The notes: a model not told the origin generated them from the letters alone. Shown: positions 26,460 to 35,192, counted from the stretch's first letter. The stretch is 64,000 nucleotides of DNA from Brucella grignonensis (GCF_002252505.1 NZ_NNRL01000148.1:1-64000); one strand, 5' to 3'. Numbers and translations are program-made.

Positions 26460-27932
26460 TCAGCTTTCGTGCCAGGTCCGTCCGTCACGCTCGATAAGAG
26501 CGATCGAAGACGACGGACCCCATGTGCCTGACGTGTAGCCCTGAACCTGCTGGTTGTTTACATCCCAACCCTTGAGAATAGGGTCAACCCAGCGCCATGC
26601 AGCTTCAACCTCGTCGCGGCGCATGAACAGGGTCTGATTGCCACGAACCACGTCCATGATCAGGCGTTCATAAGCGTCTGGGTTACGTTCGTTGAAGGAC
26701 TCGGCGAAGCTCATGTCCAGTGGAACGTGGCGAAGACGCATTCCACCCGGACCTGGGTCCTTGATCATCAGCCACTGCTTCACGCCTTCATCAGGCTGCA
26801 GACGAATGACGAGCTGGTTTGCGACGACCTTGCCAGCATTCTCACCGAAGATCGAATGCGGGATCGGCTTGAAGGTGACGACGATTTCCGAAACGCGCGA
26901 TGCAAGGCGCTTGCCCGTACGCATGTAGAATGGAACGCCGGCCCAGCGCCAGTTGTCGATTTCAGCCTTGAGAGCAACGAATGTTTCGGTGTTGCTGGTG
27001 TCGCTGCCGAGGTCTTCCAGATAGCCTTTGACCGGGCCACCTGCGGATGCACCGGCGCGATACTGACCGCGCACCGTGACGTCTTCGACATTGGCCGTGG
27101 TGATTGGCTTCAGCGAACGCAGCACCTTGACCTTTTCGTCATGCACGGCATCCGCTTCGAGTGACGAAGGCGGTTCCATGGCGACGAGGCAAAGCAACTG
27201 GAGAATATGGTTCTGCACCATATCGCGCAGCGCGCCAGCGGTGTTGTAATAGCCCGCGCGGCCTTCAAGGCCGACGGCTTCGGCAACCGTGATCTGCACA
27301 TGATCGATATGCGCCGAATTCCACAGCGGCTCATAAAGCGCATTGGCAAAGCGCAGAGCCATCAGGTTCTGAACGGTTTCCTTGCCCAGATAATGGTCGA
27401 TACGGAAAATCTGGTCTTCGCGGAAAACGCTGCCGATGGTGTCGTTCAGCGCATTGGCGGATTCAAGATCGCGGCCAATCGGCTTTTCAACGATGATGCG
27501 CGTGTCGCGGGTGATAAGGCCATGCGACTTGAGGCGGCTTGCAATATCGCCAAACAGCGTTGGGCTCACGGCAAGATAGAAAGCGCGGATCTTCTCCGGC
27601 TTTTTGCCAATAGCTTCCTTGAGGGCGGCCCAACCATCTTCAGACTTCGCATCGACTGCGACATAGGTAAGACGCGCAATAAATGCTTCTACTTCCTTGG
27701 CGTCGACTTCAGAAGCCTTGACATGTTCGTTGATCGCATCGCGGGCGAACTTGCGATATTCCTCATCGGTCATAGTGCTACGCGAAGCACCGATGATGCG
27801 TGTCGGCTCACTGAGCTGACCGGCACGCTGGCGCTGATATAGCGCAGGAATCAGTTTGCGTTCGGCAAGATCGCCGGAACCGCCGAAAACGATACAATCG
27901 AAGGGCTCTACCGGTATTATCTGGCTGGTCAT
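26460..27932 (-). CDS. zwf: Glucose-6-phosphate 1-dehydrogenase
   Basis: A 490-residue NAD(P)-dependent enzyme oxidising glucose-6-phosphate. The dinucleotide motif FGGSGDLAERKLIPALY is at the N terminus and the active-site RIDHYLGKETVQNLMALRFAN includes the catalytic Asp-His. Start ATG 27932 (MTSQIIPVEPFDC) has GGAAGAGAG upstream; an extension to 27965 is less likely. It is the first gene of zwf-pgl-edd, feeding both the Entner-Doudoroff and pentose-phosphate routes. Confidence 0.96.
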   Translation of the reverse strand: MTSQIIPVEPFDCIVFGGSGDLAERKLIPALYQRQRAGQLSEPTRIIGASRSTMTDEEYRKFARDAINEHVKASEVDAKEVEAFIARLTYVAVDAKSEDGWAALKEAIGKKPEKIRAFYLAVSPTLFGDIASRLKSHGLITRDTRIIVEKPIGRDLESANALNDTIGSVFREDQIFRIDHYLGKETVQNLMALRFANALYEPLWNSAHIDHVQITVAEAVGLEGRAGYYNTAGALRDMVQNHILQLLCLVAMEPPSSLEADAVHDEKVKVLRSLKPITTANVEDVTVRGQYRAGASAGGPVKGYLEDLGSDTSNTETFVALKAEIDNWRWAGVPFYMRTGKRLASRVSEIVVTFKPIPHSIFGENAGKVVANQLVIRLQPDEGVKQWLMIKDPGPGGMRLRHVPLDMSFAESFNERNPDAYERLIMDVVRGNQTLFMRRDEVEAAWRWVDPILKGWDVNNQQVQGYTSGTWGPSSSIALIERDGRTWHES

Positions 27933-28216
27933 ATATTGCTCTCTTCCACTTCTGACGCAAATCACTTCGCTAATAGCAGATTGCGATTTTCGCGCAGCCT
28001 TTGTCTATAATCTAATCGATTTAAATTCAACCATCCAATGTAACATTCTCGCGAATGTTGCCAATTACAGCTGTCATTGCATCTCGGTTAACCGCATATG
28101 CATAGATGACATGTTCAACATAGAGCCATATTCAAACAAGAACACAGCTGTGTTGGACTAAGTTTTTACTGATTTGACGGGCGGATCATATCTCTCGTCC
28201 GCAAAAGGAGAATGAC

Positions 28217-28966
28217 ATGAAGAGGCTGCAGGATAAGGTTGCGATTATCACAGGTGCGGGATCGGGCTTCGGTTCTGCCATAGCGCGCCGATTTGCAGCC
28301 GAAGGCGCAAAGGTCGTGCTGGCAGATGTGAATGTGAAGCGTCTGGAAGATGAGCTTGCGGATATCGGTAAGGATGCGCTGTCCGTACAGGCCGATGTGT
28401 CGCGCAAGGACGATATGGAGCGGCTGGCACGCGCGGCATTCGACAAGTTCGGTCGTATCGACATCATGGTCAACAACGCCGGTTTCACACATCGCAACAT
28501 GCCTTTGACGGAGGTGGATGAGCATAGTTTTGATCTCATCAATGCGGTCAACATGAAGGCGATTTATTATTCGACATTGCTTGTCGCGCCGATCATGGAG
28601 CATCAGGGCAGCGGCGTGATCATCAATACGGCGTCGGCGATGGCCAATCGTCCGCGCAAGGGCCTCACATGGTTTGCAGCTTCCAAAGGCTGGGTTGTGA
28701 GCGCGACCAAGGCGATGGCGCTTGAGCTTGCTGACAAGAACATCCGCGTCAATTGCATCTGTCCCGCTGAAAGCGACGGCGAGGCTTTGGGGATGTTTCT
28801 TGCCGAAGACACGCCTCAGGCACGCGAGAACCTGAAAGGGACCATTCCGCTTGGCCGTTTCTCCAAGCCTGAAGATATTGCGGAAGCGGCACTGTTCCTG
28901 GCGTCAGATGCATCCTCGATGGTGACAGGAACAGCACTCAGCGTTGATGGCGGTTATTCCATCTAG
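28217..28966 (+). CDS. SDR-family oxidoreductase with Phe at the catalytic Tyr position
   Basis: A 249-residue classical short-chain dehydrogenase. The cofactor motif is VAIITGAGSGFGSAIARRFA, with LADVN after strand 2 suggesting NAD(H); NNAG and the catalytic Ser in INTASAMA are normal. The YxxxK motif, however, reads FAASK: Phe153 (codon TTT) stands where Tyr is expected, with Lys157 kept. The C-terminal TGTALSVDGGYSI is typical. Without the Tyr hydroxyl normal SDR catalysis should be impaired, so it may have a changed mechanism or a binding role. AAAGGAG lies 8 bases before the ATG. The stop codon TAG forms part of a downstream repeat. Substrate unknown. Confidence 0.88.
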   Translation: MKRLQDKVAIITGAGSGFGSAIARRFAAEGAKVVLADVNVKRLEDELADIGKDALSVQADVSRKDDMERLARAAFDKFGRIDIMVNNAGFTHRNMPLTEVDEHSFDLINAVNMKAIYYSTLLVAPIMEHQGSGVIINTASAMANRPRKGLTWFAASKGWVVSATKAMALELADKNIRVNCICPAESDGEALGMFLAEDTPQARENLKGTIPLGRFSKPEDIAEAALFLASDASSMVTGTALSVDGGYSI

Positions 28967-29067
28967 AGCGCGTTTCGATCTGATTGGATCAGATCGGCGC
29001 TCTAAATATTTGTTTTAACGCGCATCTTTGTCCGAAAACCGTTTCACACTTTTCGGGATGCGCTCGA
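28964..29067. repeat. Dispersed palindromic repeat overlapping the SDR stop codon
   Basis: TAGAGCG at 28964-28970 faces CGCTCTA at 28998-29004, with GATCTGATT..GGATCAGATC inside. A second part (CCGAAAACCGTTTCACACTTTTCGG) extends to about 29067 and into the 3' end of the HD gene. The repeat supplies the stop codon of the SDR gene. Confidence 0.65.
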
Positions 29068-29715
29068 ATAACCCGCTTCGTTTAGGAAGTCATTGAATAT
29101 GGCTTCCAGTTTTTCGTGGCGGTCCGCTGCCATTTGGCTTCCGGTTTCAGTTTTGAAGCCGGAGGCGAGCTTGAAAAGCTTGGTGCGGAAGTGATCCAGC
29201 GCATAGATTTTATCATCCAGCGGCCGATTTTCGGCCATCGGATCGGTGCTGTCGTAAAGTGCGCTGCCCATGCGGCCTGCAATGTAAAAGCATCGCGCGG
29301 CACCAATCACGCCAATCGCATCAAGCCGGTCTGCATCCTGCAATATCTTTGCCTCAAGTGTGCGCGTCTCAATATTGGCCGAAAAGCTGTGTGCCTCGAT
29401 CACATGGGCGGTGGCGGCGATGCGTTCTTCATTCCATCCAAGTTCCCGCAGGAGATTGGACGCTTTTTCTGCGGCCAATCCTGATGCGCGATGGCGATCC
29501 GGCGAGTTCTTTTCCACGCTGACGCAATCATGGAGCAGGGCTGCGGCGAAGAGTATTTCCGCGTTACCGCCTTCGGCCTTTTGAATTGCGGCTGCATTTT
29601 TCCATACGCGCGTAATGTGGGACAGATCATGTGAGCCGTCGGCTTTCGCTCCCAAAGCATGAGGCAGAAGCTGTTCTGCCAGTGCATCGAAGGGCGTGAA
29701 TGGTTGGAATGTCAT
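29044..29715 (-). CDS. HD-domain phosphohydrolase
   Basis: A 223-residue HD-superfamily protein resembling the YedJ group. The metal ligands are in HDLSHITRVWKNA, AALLHDCVSVE (the HD pair) and ILQDADRLDAIGVIGAARCF. Family members hydrolyse phosphate esters or nucleotides; the true substrate is unknown. The 3' end overlaps the dispersed repeat, which appears to encode the last residues (SSASRKV). Downstream of the MFS gene's promoter side and not obviously in an operon. Confidence 0.85.
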   Translation of the reverse strand: MTFQPFTPFDALAEQLLPHALGAKADGSHDLSHITRVWKNAAAIQKAEGGNAEILFAAALLHDCVSVEKNSPDRHRASGLAAEKASNLLRELGWNEERIAATAHVIEAHSFSANIETRTLEAKILQDADRLDAIGVIGAARCFYIAGRMGSALYDSTDPMAENRPLDDKIYALDHFRTKLFKLASGFKTETGSQMAADRHEKLEAIFNDFLNEAGYSSASRKV

Positions 29716-29768
29716 GTCAGGCTTTCAAAAAGGACTCAATTGCTGGGTGTACTTATTCCCGCCATACG

Positions 29769-31019
29769 TCAGTTCTGTGAAGCCCTGCGCAAAACCATCC
29801 AGTTATAAAACGCACCCATGGCCATTAACAGACAGGTGCCGATAAACACTGCTGGCATTCCAATACGTCCGCCGACAAAGCCACCGGCAACGGGACCGGC
29901 AACTTGTCCGACATATTGTGCGGAAACGGAAAGCCCGAGCACACTGCCTGCAACACGGTCGGGAACATTGTGCCGGATGACGCTGCTGATACAAGGTAAA
30001 AGGCCACCCAGTGCCAGCCCCATTAAGAAGCGCAGGCCGATGAGTTGCCATGCTTCAGTAACGAAGGCTTGCGGGATTAGCAGGAGTGCTGCGATCGTCA
30101 GTGCACCGATAATGACGCGTGTGTGGCCGATGCGATCTGCCAGACGGCCAAGTTTGGAGGCAGACAGTATACTGCCGAGCGCTGCCGCAGCCATCACGAC
30201 ACCGGAAATCAGAGTGACCTTGGTCTGGTCATCCATCAACTGCATCACATAAACGGTGATGATCGGTTCGATCGACATATTGGCGAACATCAGCAACATG
30301 CCGGTCGCAAGCATGGCAATGACGGGTCTGCGGTCGGGAACAGCTGCCCATATCGATTGCTTCTTTTGTTCTTTACTGCGCTTGGGTGGCTTGCGATCTT
30401 CGCGGATCAGAAATGTTGTTGCAAGAAAGGTGAGAAAAATCACGCTGCCAGCCAGCCAGAAGGTCGCGCGGATCCCGATCAGCGGTGGAAGCGCGCCGCC
30501 GAGCAAAGGGCCAGCCAGATTGCCGCCCATAATGCCCGCCGAAAGTGCACCCAGCGCCCAGCCGGTCTTGTCCTTTGGTGTTTGGGTAGCGACAAGGATC
30601 ATCGACCCCGACGAATAGCCGCCTGCAACGCCGACGAACAGGCGGAGTGCGACCAGCTGCCAGATATTTGTGACCATGCCCATCAATGACATAGCGATGG
30701 CCATGCCGAGACTTGCGCGGATCAGCATCAGCTTGCGGCCATAACGGTCGCCAAGTTTACCCCAGAACGGGGCGACAGTCGCCGCTGCGAGAAACGTTGC
30801 ACCATAGGCAATACCAGACCATTGCACGATAGCGGCATGATCGGCCACGCCGAGCTGCTCCACATAAAGCGGAAGAAACGGCAGCAGCAGCGACATGGCA
30901 ACAAGCGTAGTGAACGAACCGATGAGGCAGATAAGAAGATTCTGCTTCCAGTAGCGCTCATGGGTTTCGTCTGCTTCAATCTTGGCCTTGCCGCCGCTCG
31001 TGGCGCGCTGGGTGGTCAT
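29769..31019 (-). CDS. MFS efflux transporter
   Basis: A 416-residue major facilitator with twelve hydrophobic segments. The loop 2-3 motif is FWGKLGDRYGRKLMLIRASL, and the second-half equivalent is LGRLADRIGHTRVIIGALT. Cytoplasmic basic linker EDRKPPKRSKEQKKQ separates the halves. This fits drug:H+ antiporters of the DHA1 type. Start ATG 31019 is chosen because the upstream in-frame ATG at 31061 lies inside a palindromic operator. It is divergent from a GntR regulator, which probably controls it. Confidence 0.85.
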   Translation of the reverse strand: MTTQRATSGGKAKIEADETHERYWKQNLLICLIGSFTTLVAMSLLLPFLPLYVEQLGVADHAAIVQWSGIAYGATFLAAATVAPFWGKLGDRYGRKLMLIRASLGMAIAMSLMGMVTNIWQLVALRLFVGVAGGYSSGSMILVATQTPKDKTGWALGALSAGIMGGNLAGPLLGGALPPLIGIRATFWLAGSVIFLTFLATTFLIREDRKPPKRSKEQKKQSIWAAVPDRRPVIAMLATGMLLMFANMSIEPIITVYVMQLMDDQTKVTLISGVVMAAAALGSILSASKLGRLADRIGHTRVIIGALTIAALLLIPQAFVTEAWQLIGLRFLMGLALGGLLPCISSVIRHNVPDRVAGSVLGLSVSAQYVGQVAGPVAGGFVGGRIGMPAVFIGTCLLMAMGAFYNWMVLRRASQN

Positions 31020-31051
31020 ACTGTGTTCCGTATCTTTATGCGTGATTGCTT

Positions 31052-31085
31052 TGTATTCCATTTTGGGATACCAAATTGGAATACA
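31052..31085. promoter_or_regulatory. Nested palindromic operator upstream of the MFS gene
   Basis: Outer arms TGTATTCCA (31052-31060) and TGGAATACA (31077-31085) are exact reverse complements; an inner TTTGG-GATA-CCAAA palindrome lies at their centre. The inner core resembles TGGTATACCA-like sites of FCD-type GntR proteins. It lies 33 bases before the MFS start, with the GntR gene divergent beyond it. Confidence 0.6.
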
Positions 31086-31121
31086 CACATGCGCCTGTCG
31101 CAACGGCTTGTCAATCAGCCG

Positions 31122-31199
31122 CTAGCGTGGGGGATTTGAAGTTCCTACAATTTGTATTGCATTCACGTTTAGGAACTTCAAATCCGTAACCCACGCTAG
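31122..31199. repeat. 78-bp imperfect palindrome
   Basis: CTAGCGTGGG..GATTTGAAGTTCCTA on the left faces TAGGAACTTCAAATC..CCCACGCTAG on the right, giving 25 paired bases per arm around a 22-base loop with a small bulge. Confidence 0.75.
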
Positions 31200-31212
31200 A
31201 TTCAAAACTTTA

Positions 31213-31288
31213 CTAGTATGGCTTTGGGCCCGAAATTCGCTCAGGTGGCTGCGTTGCAGGGATGCGAATTTCGGGTCCGCCATACTAG
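31213..31288. repeat. 76-bp imperfect palindrome
   Basis: CTAGTATGGC...CCCGAAATTCGC faces GCGAATTTCGGG...GCCATACTAG. It sits directly after a similar palindrome of unrelated sequence and ends 20 bases before the gntR start, so it would fold in the gntR leader RNA. Confidence 0.75.
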
Positions 31289-31308
31289 CCAGAATTATTG
31301 AGGGTCCA

Positions 31309-31974
31309 ATGTCACAGATGCGTCAAGTCGAAGAACAGCTTCGCGATATGATCCTCGGGCTTGAGTTGGGGCCGGGTGAGCGGCTGACCGAACGCTGGAT
31401 CGAAGCGCAGTTTAATGCTTCGCGCACGCCGATCCGTGCAGCACTTTTGCGTCTTGAGGCCGAAGGGCTTGTCGGGCGGGAAGGGCGCGGCTGGACTGTT
31501 TCGCCGATCAATCTCGCGGAGATTGAACAGATCGGCGTTTATCGTGAGGCGCTGGAGATTGCCGCTCTCAACGTCACTTGCGCATTGGAAGATCGAAGTG
31601 GCGTCGAGGCAATTGCCGAAATGCTCAACAGTTGCGATACCACGAGTACACGCGAGGAATGGCATCGTGTGGGCATGGATTTTCACATCGAACTCGCGCG
31701 ACTTTCGGGCAATGAGTTTCTGAGCCGTGGTGTTCGCGATGCCATGCAGCGGCTGTCACGGGCACGCTGGCTTGAAGTGCGCGATGCAGGGGCGCTGGCG
31801 CGCGCGTGGCAGCAGCATCGCGCAATTCTTGATGCGGTGCGAGAAGGAAACGTATCTCAGGCTACGGCTCTGATGACATCACATCTGGGAGGAAGCCGAT
31901 CGCGCCTGATCGATAATCTGCGCCAGGACCGGCGGGGTTTGAAAGCGCGCGGCTTTGCGGTGGTCTGTGGCTAA
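31309..31974 (+). CDS. GntR-family regulator (FCD type)
   Basis: A 221-residue regulator with an N-terminal winged helix (GERLTERWIEAQFNASRTPI and RAALLRLEAEGLVGREGRGW, residues about 22-65) and an all-helical FCD ligand domain ending GNVSQATALMTSHLGGSRSR, with metal-ligand-like Asp/His positions. FCD proteins usually sense organic acids or sugars. It is divergent from an MFS exporter and is the best candidate to bind the nested palindrome at 31052-31085. A repeat begins at its stop codon. Confidence 0.92.
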   Translation: MSQMRQVEEQLRDMILGLELGPGERLTERWIEAQFNASRTPIRAALLRLEAEGLVGREGRGWTVSPINLAEIEQIGVYREALEIAALNVTCALEDRSGVEAIAEMLNSCDTTSTREEWHRVGMDFHIELARLSGNEFLSRGVRDAMQRLSRARWLEVRDAGALARAWQQHRAILDAVREGNVSQATALMTSHLGGSRSRLIDNLRQDRRGLKARGFAVVCG

Positions 31975-32068
31975 AGCATTTCCAGCAAAAGTGCGAAGCG
32001 CCTCCGCAGGAAAGTCAGTTCGCCGGACTGATTTCTTTTCCTGCTGCGATGCATAGGATAATGCGTAA
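31973..32068. repeat. Dispersed repeat (AGCATTTCCAGCAAAAGTG type)
   Basis: The sequence AAAGCATTTCCAGCAAAAGTGC just after the gntR stop and the terminal ATGCGTAAAAA are typical of a Rhizobiales intergenic repeat. An inner stretch AGTCAGTTCGCCGGACTGATT forms a hairpin. Confidence 0.45.
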
Positions 32069-32077
32069 AAATAATAA

Positions 32078-32302
32078 TTATTTCCATTCGGGCAGCTTAT
32101 GTCCATCACGGTCAAAACGGGATGGCCGTCCTTCTTTGATGCCCACATCGCGCAGCAGATATTCCGGCGAATTTTCGCTGATGACGTAATGGCTCGGCTT
32201 CCGCTTGAACAAACGTGCAATCCAGGCACACAGGCCGGAAGCCGGTATTTTTTCAGGGCAAACAACGGCAATCGCTGATGAGTTGATCTCAACATCACGC
32301 AT
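32078..32302 (-). CDS. Small DUF1127-like protein
   Basis: A 74-residue basic protein. The C-terminal part SPEYLLRDVGIKEGRPSRFD recalls the DUF1127/YjiS motif, in which a short helical segment is followed by LLRDIGL. The N-terminal part is unfamiliar. No strong ribosome site is seen (GAGACC 4 bases before the ATG). Function is unknown; some relatives bind RNA and affect metabolism or motility. Confidence 0.5.
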   Translation of the reverse strand: MRDVEINSSAIAVVCPEKIPASGLCAWIARLFKRKPSHYVISENSPEYLLRDVGIKEGRPSRFDRDGHKLPEWK

Positions 32303-32442
32303 GGTCGGTCTCGATTTTTTCTGAGTTGACAGTCTAGTGGGAGGCTGGGCTGTCGGTTAAACTGTGCCTATAGTTATGACGGAAAAACGCGTTGTTTTCC
32401 AATTGAACGTCGATTATGATACATAAGGAGAACTTATGCATT

Positions 32443-33324
32443 ATGACGTCATCCTTACCGCCGCTCTCAGCCATTCGCGTTTTTGAATCCGCTTCCCGTC
32501 ATGCAAGCTTTACGCGTGCGGCGGAAGAGCTGGGAATGACTCAGGCTGCCGTCAGCTATCAGATAAAATTGCTGGAAGAGCGTGTCGGCGCACCGCTGTT
32601 TCTGCGCAAGCCGCGTCAGGTGGAATTGACCGAGCTGGGCAAGCGTTTGGCTCCTTCCATCAATGAAGCTTTTGAAGCCATGCGGACGGCCTTTGCATCG
32701 GCACGTGAAGACACACAGGGCGTTTTGACGATTAGCGCTGTGGTGACTTTCGCGTCAAACTGGCTCGTGCAGCGGCTGGGATCGTTTCAGATGCAACATC
32801 CGGCGCTGGCCGTGCGGTTGGATACATCGAATGATATGGTCGATTTTTCGACCTCGAATGTCGATATGGCAATCCGCAGCGGAAGTGGCGACTGGCCTGG
32901 TATGATCTCGCATGAACTCATCAAAGCGCAGTTTTCACCGATGCTCAGCCCCAAGCTTATAGAGTCGGTCGGAGGTATTAAAGAACCTGCTGATCTGTTG
33001 CGTCTTCGCGCAGTTGATCCAACCGATCCATGGTGGAGTATCTGGTACAAAGCGGCTGGAATTGAAAACCCGGAAATAAAGGGTAACGCATTCAGCCGTT
33101 ATGGTGCGCAACATCTCGAAGGGCGAGCAGCCGCAGCCGGGCAGGGCGTGGGCATCCTTACACCTGCATTTCACGCGGCAGAACTGGCATCGGGGCAATT
33201 GATCCAGCCCTTCGATCTTCTTTGCGACGATGGACGAGCCTATTGGCTGGTCTATCCCAAAGCGCGAAAGAATATGCCCAAAGTCCGTGCCTTTCGCGAA
33301 TGGATTTTGAGCGAGCTAAGTTAA
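32443..33324 (+). CDS. LysR-family regulator, GcvA type
   Basis: A 293-residue LysR-type regulator. The N-terminal helix-turn-helix is FTRAAEELGMTQAAVSYQIK, followed by LEERVGAPLFLRKPRQVELT, the wording typical of GcvA-like members; the effector domain follows from about residue 90. ATG 32443 is preferred by homology; an ATG at 32416 is in frame, and AAGGAG sits 13 bases before 32443. Its 3' end overlaps the convergent DUF523 gene by 9 bp. The target is not evident. Confidence 0.9.
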   Translation: MTSSLPPLSAIRVFESASRHASFTRAAEELGMTQAAVSYQIKLLEERVGAPLFLRKPRQVELTELGKRLAPSINEAFEAMRTAFASAREDTQGVLTISAVVTFASNWLVQRLGSFQMQHPALAVRLDTSNDMVDFSTSNVDMAIRSGSGDWPGMISHELIKAQFSPMLSPKLIESVGGIKEPADLLRLRAVDPTDPWWSIWYKAAGIENPEIKGNAFSRYGAQHLEGRAAAAGQGVGILTPAFHAAELASGQLIQPFDLLCDDGRAYWLVYPKARKNMPKVRAFREWILSELS

Positions 33325-33810
33325 AGCTTGAAGGCGAATGCCAAGATCTTCGATTTCCGTATCGGCGAAAACTTCGATGCCATGGCTGCGAAGAAGAGTA
33401 GCTGTGACACCGGCGCCGGAATGTTTCTGGCCAATGAATTTGCCATCATAGATCGTGCGACTGCCGCAAGACGGGCTACCATCGATTAACAGAGCAAAGC
33501 GGCAATCATTTGCTTGTGCCACGGCAAGCGCGGCCTGAGCACCGGCGACAAATTGTGCGGTTACATCGCCGCCGGTTTCTTCAATGACGCGGCCTTTTCC
33601 GCAAAGAACGGATTCACCATCGCCACCCGCCGCGATTTCTGCAGGGAGGCGCGGTACGCTGAAGCCCGCCATCAATTCGGGACAAACGGTCACGAACCGC
33701 CCTTCGGCACGCCACTGATCAACAAGTGGATGTGCAAGCGGCTTTGCCGATCCGTTGTAACGGACCGGATGACCCGCAAGGCAGGCGCTGATCAGTATTT
33801 TGCCGCTCAT
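33316..33810 (-). CDS. DUF523-family protein
   Basis: A 164-residue protein matching DUF523: ISACLAGHPVRYNGSAK at the N terminus, TVCPELMAGFSVPRLPAEI, and LLIDGSPSCGSRTIYDGKF, with conserved cysteines at the three places (C10 region, VCPE and SCGS) that might bind a metal or Fe-S centre. The biochemical role of DUF523 is unknown. It ends tail to tail with the LysR gene and is downstream of the DUF3088 and TyrA-like genes on the same strand. Confidence 0.88.
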   Translation of the reverse strand: MSGKILISACLAGHPVRYNGSAKPLAHPLVDQWRAEGRFVTVCPELMAGFSVPRLPAEIAAGGDGESVLCGKGRVIEETGGDVTAQFVAGAQAALAVAQANDCRFALLIDGSPSCGSRTIYDGKFIGQKHSGAGVTATLLRSHGIEVFADTEIEDLGIRLQALT

Positions 33811-33824
33811 GGCGTCGACTTTCT

Positions 33825-34172
33825 TTATGGATGCGGATTGGGGAAACTGTGCCGCTCGGCAAGCACTGCGAGAATCGCATCCTTGTCGGAAACGAAAGCA
33901 TTGCCTTCATTCTCACCGGTCTGGTGGACCGAGCGCTCACCCTTCGCCAAAATGAGCAAAGGCAAAGACTGGTTTTCTGCGCCCACAAGCGCAATGATTT
34001 CATGCCGCGGTCGTGGCCAGGCGATCCGTTTGATGTCTAGGTTTTTTCCGAGTTCAGGAAATGAAGCCAGAACACCTTCCATCAAGGCGCAATGCTCACA
34101 ATAGAATTTTTGACCGGGATAGGCCGGGTCCTCAAAACCCGGCTGCAAAAGGTAAAGCGTATCGCGATTCAT
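33825..34172 (-). CDS. DUF3088-family protein
   Basis: A 115-residue protein that reads as DUF3088: RDTLYLLQPGFEDPAYPGQK then FYCEHCALMEGVLASFPEL, including the CxxC pair. It looks thioredoxin-like in outline (CEHC near the N terminus), but no redox role is shown. The ATG 34172 fits family members; an ATG at 34217 overlaps the stop of the TyrA-like gene (ATGA) and could be used through translational coupling. Likely co-transcribed with the TyrA-like gene and DUF523. Confidence 0.78.
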   Translation of the reverse strand: MNRDTLYLLQPGFEDPAYPGQKFYCEHCALMEGVLASFPELGKNLDIKRIAWPRPRHEIIALVGAENQSLPLLILAKGERSVHQTGENEGNAFVSDKDAILAVLAERHSFPNPHP

Positions 34173-34213
34173 GATTTCAATTTCCATCATTGGTTTGGAA
34201 CAGGACACCATAG

Positions 34214-34981
34214 TCATGCCTGAGGGACTCGACTGAGTTCTTCGTTCACATTAGCAGCCAGTTCGAAAAAACGCTGACGAATTTGCGGTGCAAAATCATT
34301 TGCACGTTCGATTGTATGGAAAACCTCAGGTGCATCATGGCGCACCATGCCCACCGCCTGCATGATGAGATCGAAGCTCTTTGTCGTCATGCGCGTGGGC
34401 AATGGCTCCATCTGCACCAGCACTTTTGCAATCAGATGCGTCAGCCCCTGAACCATGGCCGCATCGCGATCATGGTCTTCGGGCGTTGTCACGATGACAT
34501 CAAGCGCCAGATGCTTGCGCAGGAATGCGCCTATGCGAAGCGCTTGCGTGCTACGAACCGGACAAATAGCAATCTTCAGACCAGAGATCCCGTTGCGTGC
34601 GCTTTGCGGGCCAAACAGCGGATGCGTGGCGATAATATCGACATGATCCGGCAGGCCTCTGAGCATGATATTGGCGGGGCCAACCTTCACCGATCCGACA
34701 TCCATAACCAGCGCGCCGGGCCGCAGATGCGGCGCAATTGTTTCAACAACGGCTTCAAGGGTTGATACGGGTGTTGCCAGAATAACGATGTCGCAACGGG
34801 CTACATCTTCGATTGTCGCAAGTGTTACGGAAAGCGCGCCTGCAACATTATCCAGTCTGGCGACCGGATCATAAGCATACAGCCGGAAATATGGGCTCAA
34901 GTAACGGGCAATAAGCTGCCCGAATGCACCAAAGCCGATAATGCCGATTGTTTTATGCTGATGATTTTCGTCGAAAGACAT
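34214..34981 (-). CDS. Prephenate/arogenate dehydrogenase-family protein (TyrA-like)
   Basis: A 255-residue NAD(P)-dependent dehydrogenase. The cofactor site is IGIIGFGAFGQLIARYLSPY, followed by DIVILATPVSTLEAVVETI, VMDVGSVKV and IIATHPLFGPQSARNG, which carries the catalytic histidine of TyrA. It would oxidatively decarboxylate prephenate or arogenate toward tyrosine. It is shorter than fused or allosteric TyrA (no ACT domain). Start ATG 34981 has AGAGG 7 bases upstream; an extension to 35026 is unlikely. An AACCGCTG/CAGCGGTT hairpin lies about 50-70 bp upstream. Confidence 0.85.
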   Translation of the reverse strand: MSFDENHQHKTIGIIGFGAFGQLIARYLSPYFRLYAYDPVARLDNVAGALSVTLATIEDVARCDIVILATPVSTLEAVVETIAPHLRPGALVMDVGSVKVGPANIMLRGLPDHVDIIATHPLFGPQSARNGISGLKIAICPVRSTQALRIGAFLRKHLALDVIVTTPEDHDRDAAMVQGLTHLIAKVLVQMEPLPTRMTTKSFDLIMQAVGMVRHDAPEVFHTIERANDFAPQIRQRFFELAANVNEELSRVPQA

Positions 34982-35192
34982 AGACTGACCTCTGAATGGC
35001 TGGACCGCCAGAGGCACTGTCTTCAAACGAAACCGCTGGCAATGCAGCGGTTGAACTATGACAAAGCAAACCCGCCGCTATATGAGCGGGGTGTAATAAG
35101 ACCGGGTGTTGATAAGCGCTTTAATCATGGTGCTTTGCTATTCTTGCCGGGACCCATTGTCAATGACTTGAATGCCCCCTGCGTTCAATCAA

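Noticed and set aside
31019-31103. Upstream start codons for the MFS exporter
   Set aside because: The ATG at 31061 lies inside the palindromic operator, and the extension has no likeness to MFS N termini.
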